The notes under the pieces are model-generated. The model saw nothing but the letters and a program-made list of their open reading frames with translations. It was not told the DNA's origin and made no database searches. The position numbers and the translations under genes were made by a program. Positions 4,766-5,951 of a stretch of 5,951 nt of DNA are shown piece after piece (the first letter of the stretch is position 1; every line of letters starts with the position of its first letter). The stretch spans positions 1 through 5,951 of the forward strand of contig JAJZKX010000130.1 of the NCBI GenBank assembly GCA_021850745.1. The letters are read 5' to 3'. This stretch comes from Thermoplasmata archaeon. GTDB lineage: Archaea; Thermoplasmatota; Thermoplasmata; Thermoplasmatales; Thermoplasmataceae.

Positions 4766-5495
4766 GAGGCCCAGGCTAGCAAGCCCGGTCCTCATAGGGG
4801 GGCTTCCCGGAATAGGCAACGTGGGGAAGATAGCTGCGGAATATCTTGTGGAAAAGCTGAAGATGGAGAAGTTTGCAGATATATACTCCCAGTACCTTCC
4901 GCCCCAGGTTTTCATCGATGATGCCGGAGTGGTCAAGCTGGTCAGGAACTCGCTCTATTATAAGAAGCTCAAGGGAAGGAGTGACATCCTCATACTTGTG
5001 GGGGATTTTCAGGGAACCACACAGGAAGGACAGTATGAAATGTCATATCAGATACTGGAACTGGCCAGGAAACTGGAGGTTTCCATGGTCTATACACTGG
5101 GAGGATACAGCACAGGCAAGATTGTGGAAATTCCACGTGTCCTGGGCGCTGTAACCGACGAATCCCTGGTGAAGACACTTACGGACAGCGGCGTTGTGTT
5201 TCCAAAGGGGGAACCCGGCGGAGGCATAGTGGGATCGGCCGGCGTAATGCTTGGCCTCGGAAAGGAGCTGTTCAGCATGCAGGGAGCATGCCTTATGGGA
5301 GAAACTTCCGGTTATTTTGCAGATCCCAAGGGAGCCAAGGAAGTTGTCAAGATACTGGTGAATCTTCTCAGCCTTGAAGTTGATCTTTCAGACCTTGAGG
5401 AAAGAAGCAAGCAGATTGAGCAGATCACGGAGAAGATGCAGGAAGATGTGCAGGGGAAGGTAACCCAGAAGGATGATCTGGGCTATTTCGGATAA
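4737..5495 (+). CDS. PAC2-family protein, probable proteasome assembly chaperone
   Basis: A 252-residue protein of the PAC2/COG2047-like family. The hallmark is the N-terminal block VLIGGLPGIGNVGKIAAEYL (18-37). Further blocks are DILILVGDFQ (83-92), YTLGGYSTGKI (119-129) and GGGIVGSAGVMLGLG (161-175), followed by an acidic, helical tail at about 212-240 (LEVDLSDLEERSKQIEQITE, likely coiled coil), and the end DDLGYFG. Archaeal homologues (PbaA/PbaB type) are known to assist 20S proteasome assembly; that role is inferred here. Position as last gene after nop10 fits the conserved archaeal cluster L44e - S27e - aIF2-alpha - Nop10 - PAC2. The start overlaps nop10 by 29 bases and has a strong SD. 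The aromatic C-terminal end may resemble a proteasome-docking tail. Confidence 0.85.
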   Translation: MEKIIINQYKRPRLASPVLIGGLPGIGNVGKIAAEYLVEKLKMEKFADIYSQYLPPQVFIDDAGVVKLVRNSLYYKKLKGRSDILILVGDFQGTTQEGQYEMSYQILELARKLEVSMVYTLGGYSTGKIVEIPRVLGAVTDESLVKTLTDSGVVFPKGEPGGGIVGSAGVMLGLGKELFSMQGACLMGETSGYFADPKGAKEVVKILVNLLSLEVDLSDLEERSKQIEQITEKMQEDVQGKVTQKDDLGYFG

Positions 5496-5544
5496 TCCTG
5501 CATTCTGGTAGGGAAAGGGCAAAGAAAGCATTTTCCTGCACCTC

Positions 5545-5585
5545 AGGCGAGTCATTGCCTCCGGGAATACAGATAACTTCCCCGG
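5545..5585 (+). terminator. Two adjacent short hairpins after the L44e operon
   Basis: AGGC (5545-5548) pairs with GCCT (5557-5560), and CCGGGAA (5561-5567) pairs with TTCCCCGG (5578-5585) with one bulged C. They sit between the PAC2-family gene and the top6B promoter. There is no clear T-rich run afterwards, so the terminator reading is weak; they could equally be incidental. Confidence 0.25.
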
Positions 5586-5590
5586 CAAAG

Positions 5591-5600
5591 TAATTTAAGG
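5591..5600 (+). promoter_or_regulatory. TATA-like box of top6B
   Basis: TAATTTAAGG centred about 25 bases before the ATG at 5621. The spacing predicts a leaderless or nearly leaderless transcript, and suggests that top6B is transcribed separately from the L44e operon. Confidence 0.55.
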
Positions 5601-5620
5601 CAAGTGAACATTTTCAGGTG

Positions 5621-5951
5621 ATGGCTTCAAGGAAATCCACCATATCTGACTTCAGGGAAGCTTCCATTTCTGAATTTTTTGAAAAGAACAGGCACATTCT
5701 CGGCTTTGATTCCCCGCAGAAATCGCTCTTCATGATTGTAAAGGAGGCACTGGACAACTCTCTGGATGCCTGCGAGGAATACCAGATTCTTCCGGATATA
5801 AAGGTAAAAATTGAAAAGCAGAGTGATGACGAGTACCTGATCACCGTGGAGGACAACGGGCCAGGCATCGAGAGAAAGCAGGTTCCGGACGTGTTCGGGA
5901 AGCTTCTGTATGGATCGAGGTTCCATTCCTTCAAGCAGTCCAGGGGCCAGC
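5621..5951 (+). CDS. top6B: DNA topoisomerase VI subunit B, N-terminal part, partial
   Basis: The first 110 codons are present; the gene is cut by the window end. The protein begins [20 protein letters not shown], then shows the GHKL ATPase motifs: [10 protein letters not shown] (41-50, with Glu42 and Asn46 as catalytic and Mg-binding residues), VEDNGPGI (76-83) and [17 protein letters not shown] (94-110), the start of the ATP lid segment that in Top6B continues into a glycine-rich loop. Topoisomerase VI is an A2B2 type IIB enzyme that relaxes and decatenates DNA; subunit B binds ATP, while the Spo11-like subunit A cuts. In euryarchaea top6A usually follows directly, so it is expected beyond the window. 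The ATG at 5621 has a TATA-like box at leaderless spacing; an adjacent in-frame GTG at 5618 is possible. Confidence 0.93.
   Translation, partial: MASRKSTISDFREASISEFFEKNRHILGFDSPQKSLFMIVKEALDNSLDACEEYQILPDIKVKIEKQSDDEYLITVEDNGPGIERKQVPDVFGKLLYGSRFHSFKQSRGQ

Noticed and set aside
1..5951. Mobile elements, CRISPR arrays, tRNA or rRNA genes
   Set aside because: No transposase or integrase motif, no regularly spaced direct repeats, no tRNA-like cloverleaf and no rRNA sequence were seen.

Overview
This window looks like archaeal housekeeping chromosome, read from its information-processing genes: Nop5, an Sm-like (LSm) protein, ribosomal proteins L37e, L44e and S27e, aIF2-alpha, Nop10 and a DNA topoisomerase VI B subunit. 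The protein style and the mix of leaderless first genes with Shine-Dalgarno (SD) internal genes suggest a euryarchaeote, possibly a Thermoplasmata relative. That placement is an inference, and the topoisomerase VI gene partly argues against classical Thermoplasmatales. I see no mobile element, CRISPR array, tRNA or rRNA.

Left part (1-2023): the 3' end of nop5 runs rightward and its stop codon directly abuts the stop codon of purF. The purF gene is the last of a leftward operon LSm - rpl37e - purF. LSm and rpl37e share an ATGA stop/start overlap. The likely purF start lies inside rpl37e, so the PurF leader peptide before the catalytic Cys is encoded in the overlap.

Middle (2024-3334): a divergent promoter region carries TATA-like boxes for LSm and for a rightward cupin-domain gene, plus two copies of a spaced inverted repeat (TGATAGTT...AACTATTT) that could be operators. 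The cupin protein is the only gene of unknown function. After it comes a 190-bp gap with a TATA-like box and a strong hairpin in the presumed 5' leader of the next operon.

Right part (3335-5951): a tight rightward operon rpl44e - rps27e - aIF2-alpha - nop10 - PAC2-family protein, a gene order I know to be conserved in archaea, which links translation, rRNA pseudouridylation and probably proteasome assembly. A 125-bp gap with two short hairpins and a TATA-like box precedes top6B, which is cut by the window end.

There is no clear new multi-gene system. The most interesting points are the purF/rpl37e overlap, the repeated palindrome in the divergent promoter, the hairpin in the L44e leader, the uncharacterised cupin protein with a missing metal-site His, and the presence of topoisomerase VI.
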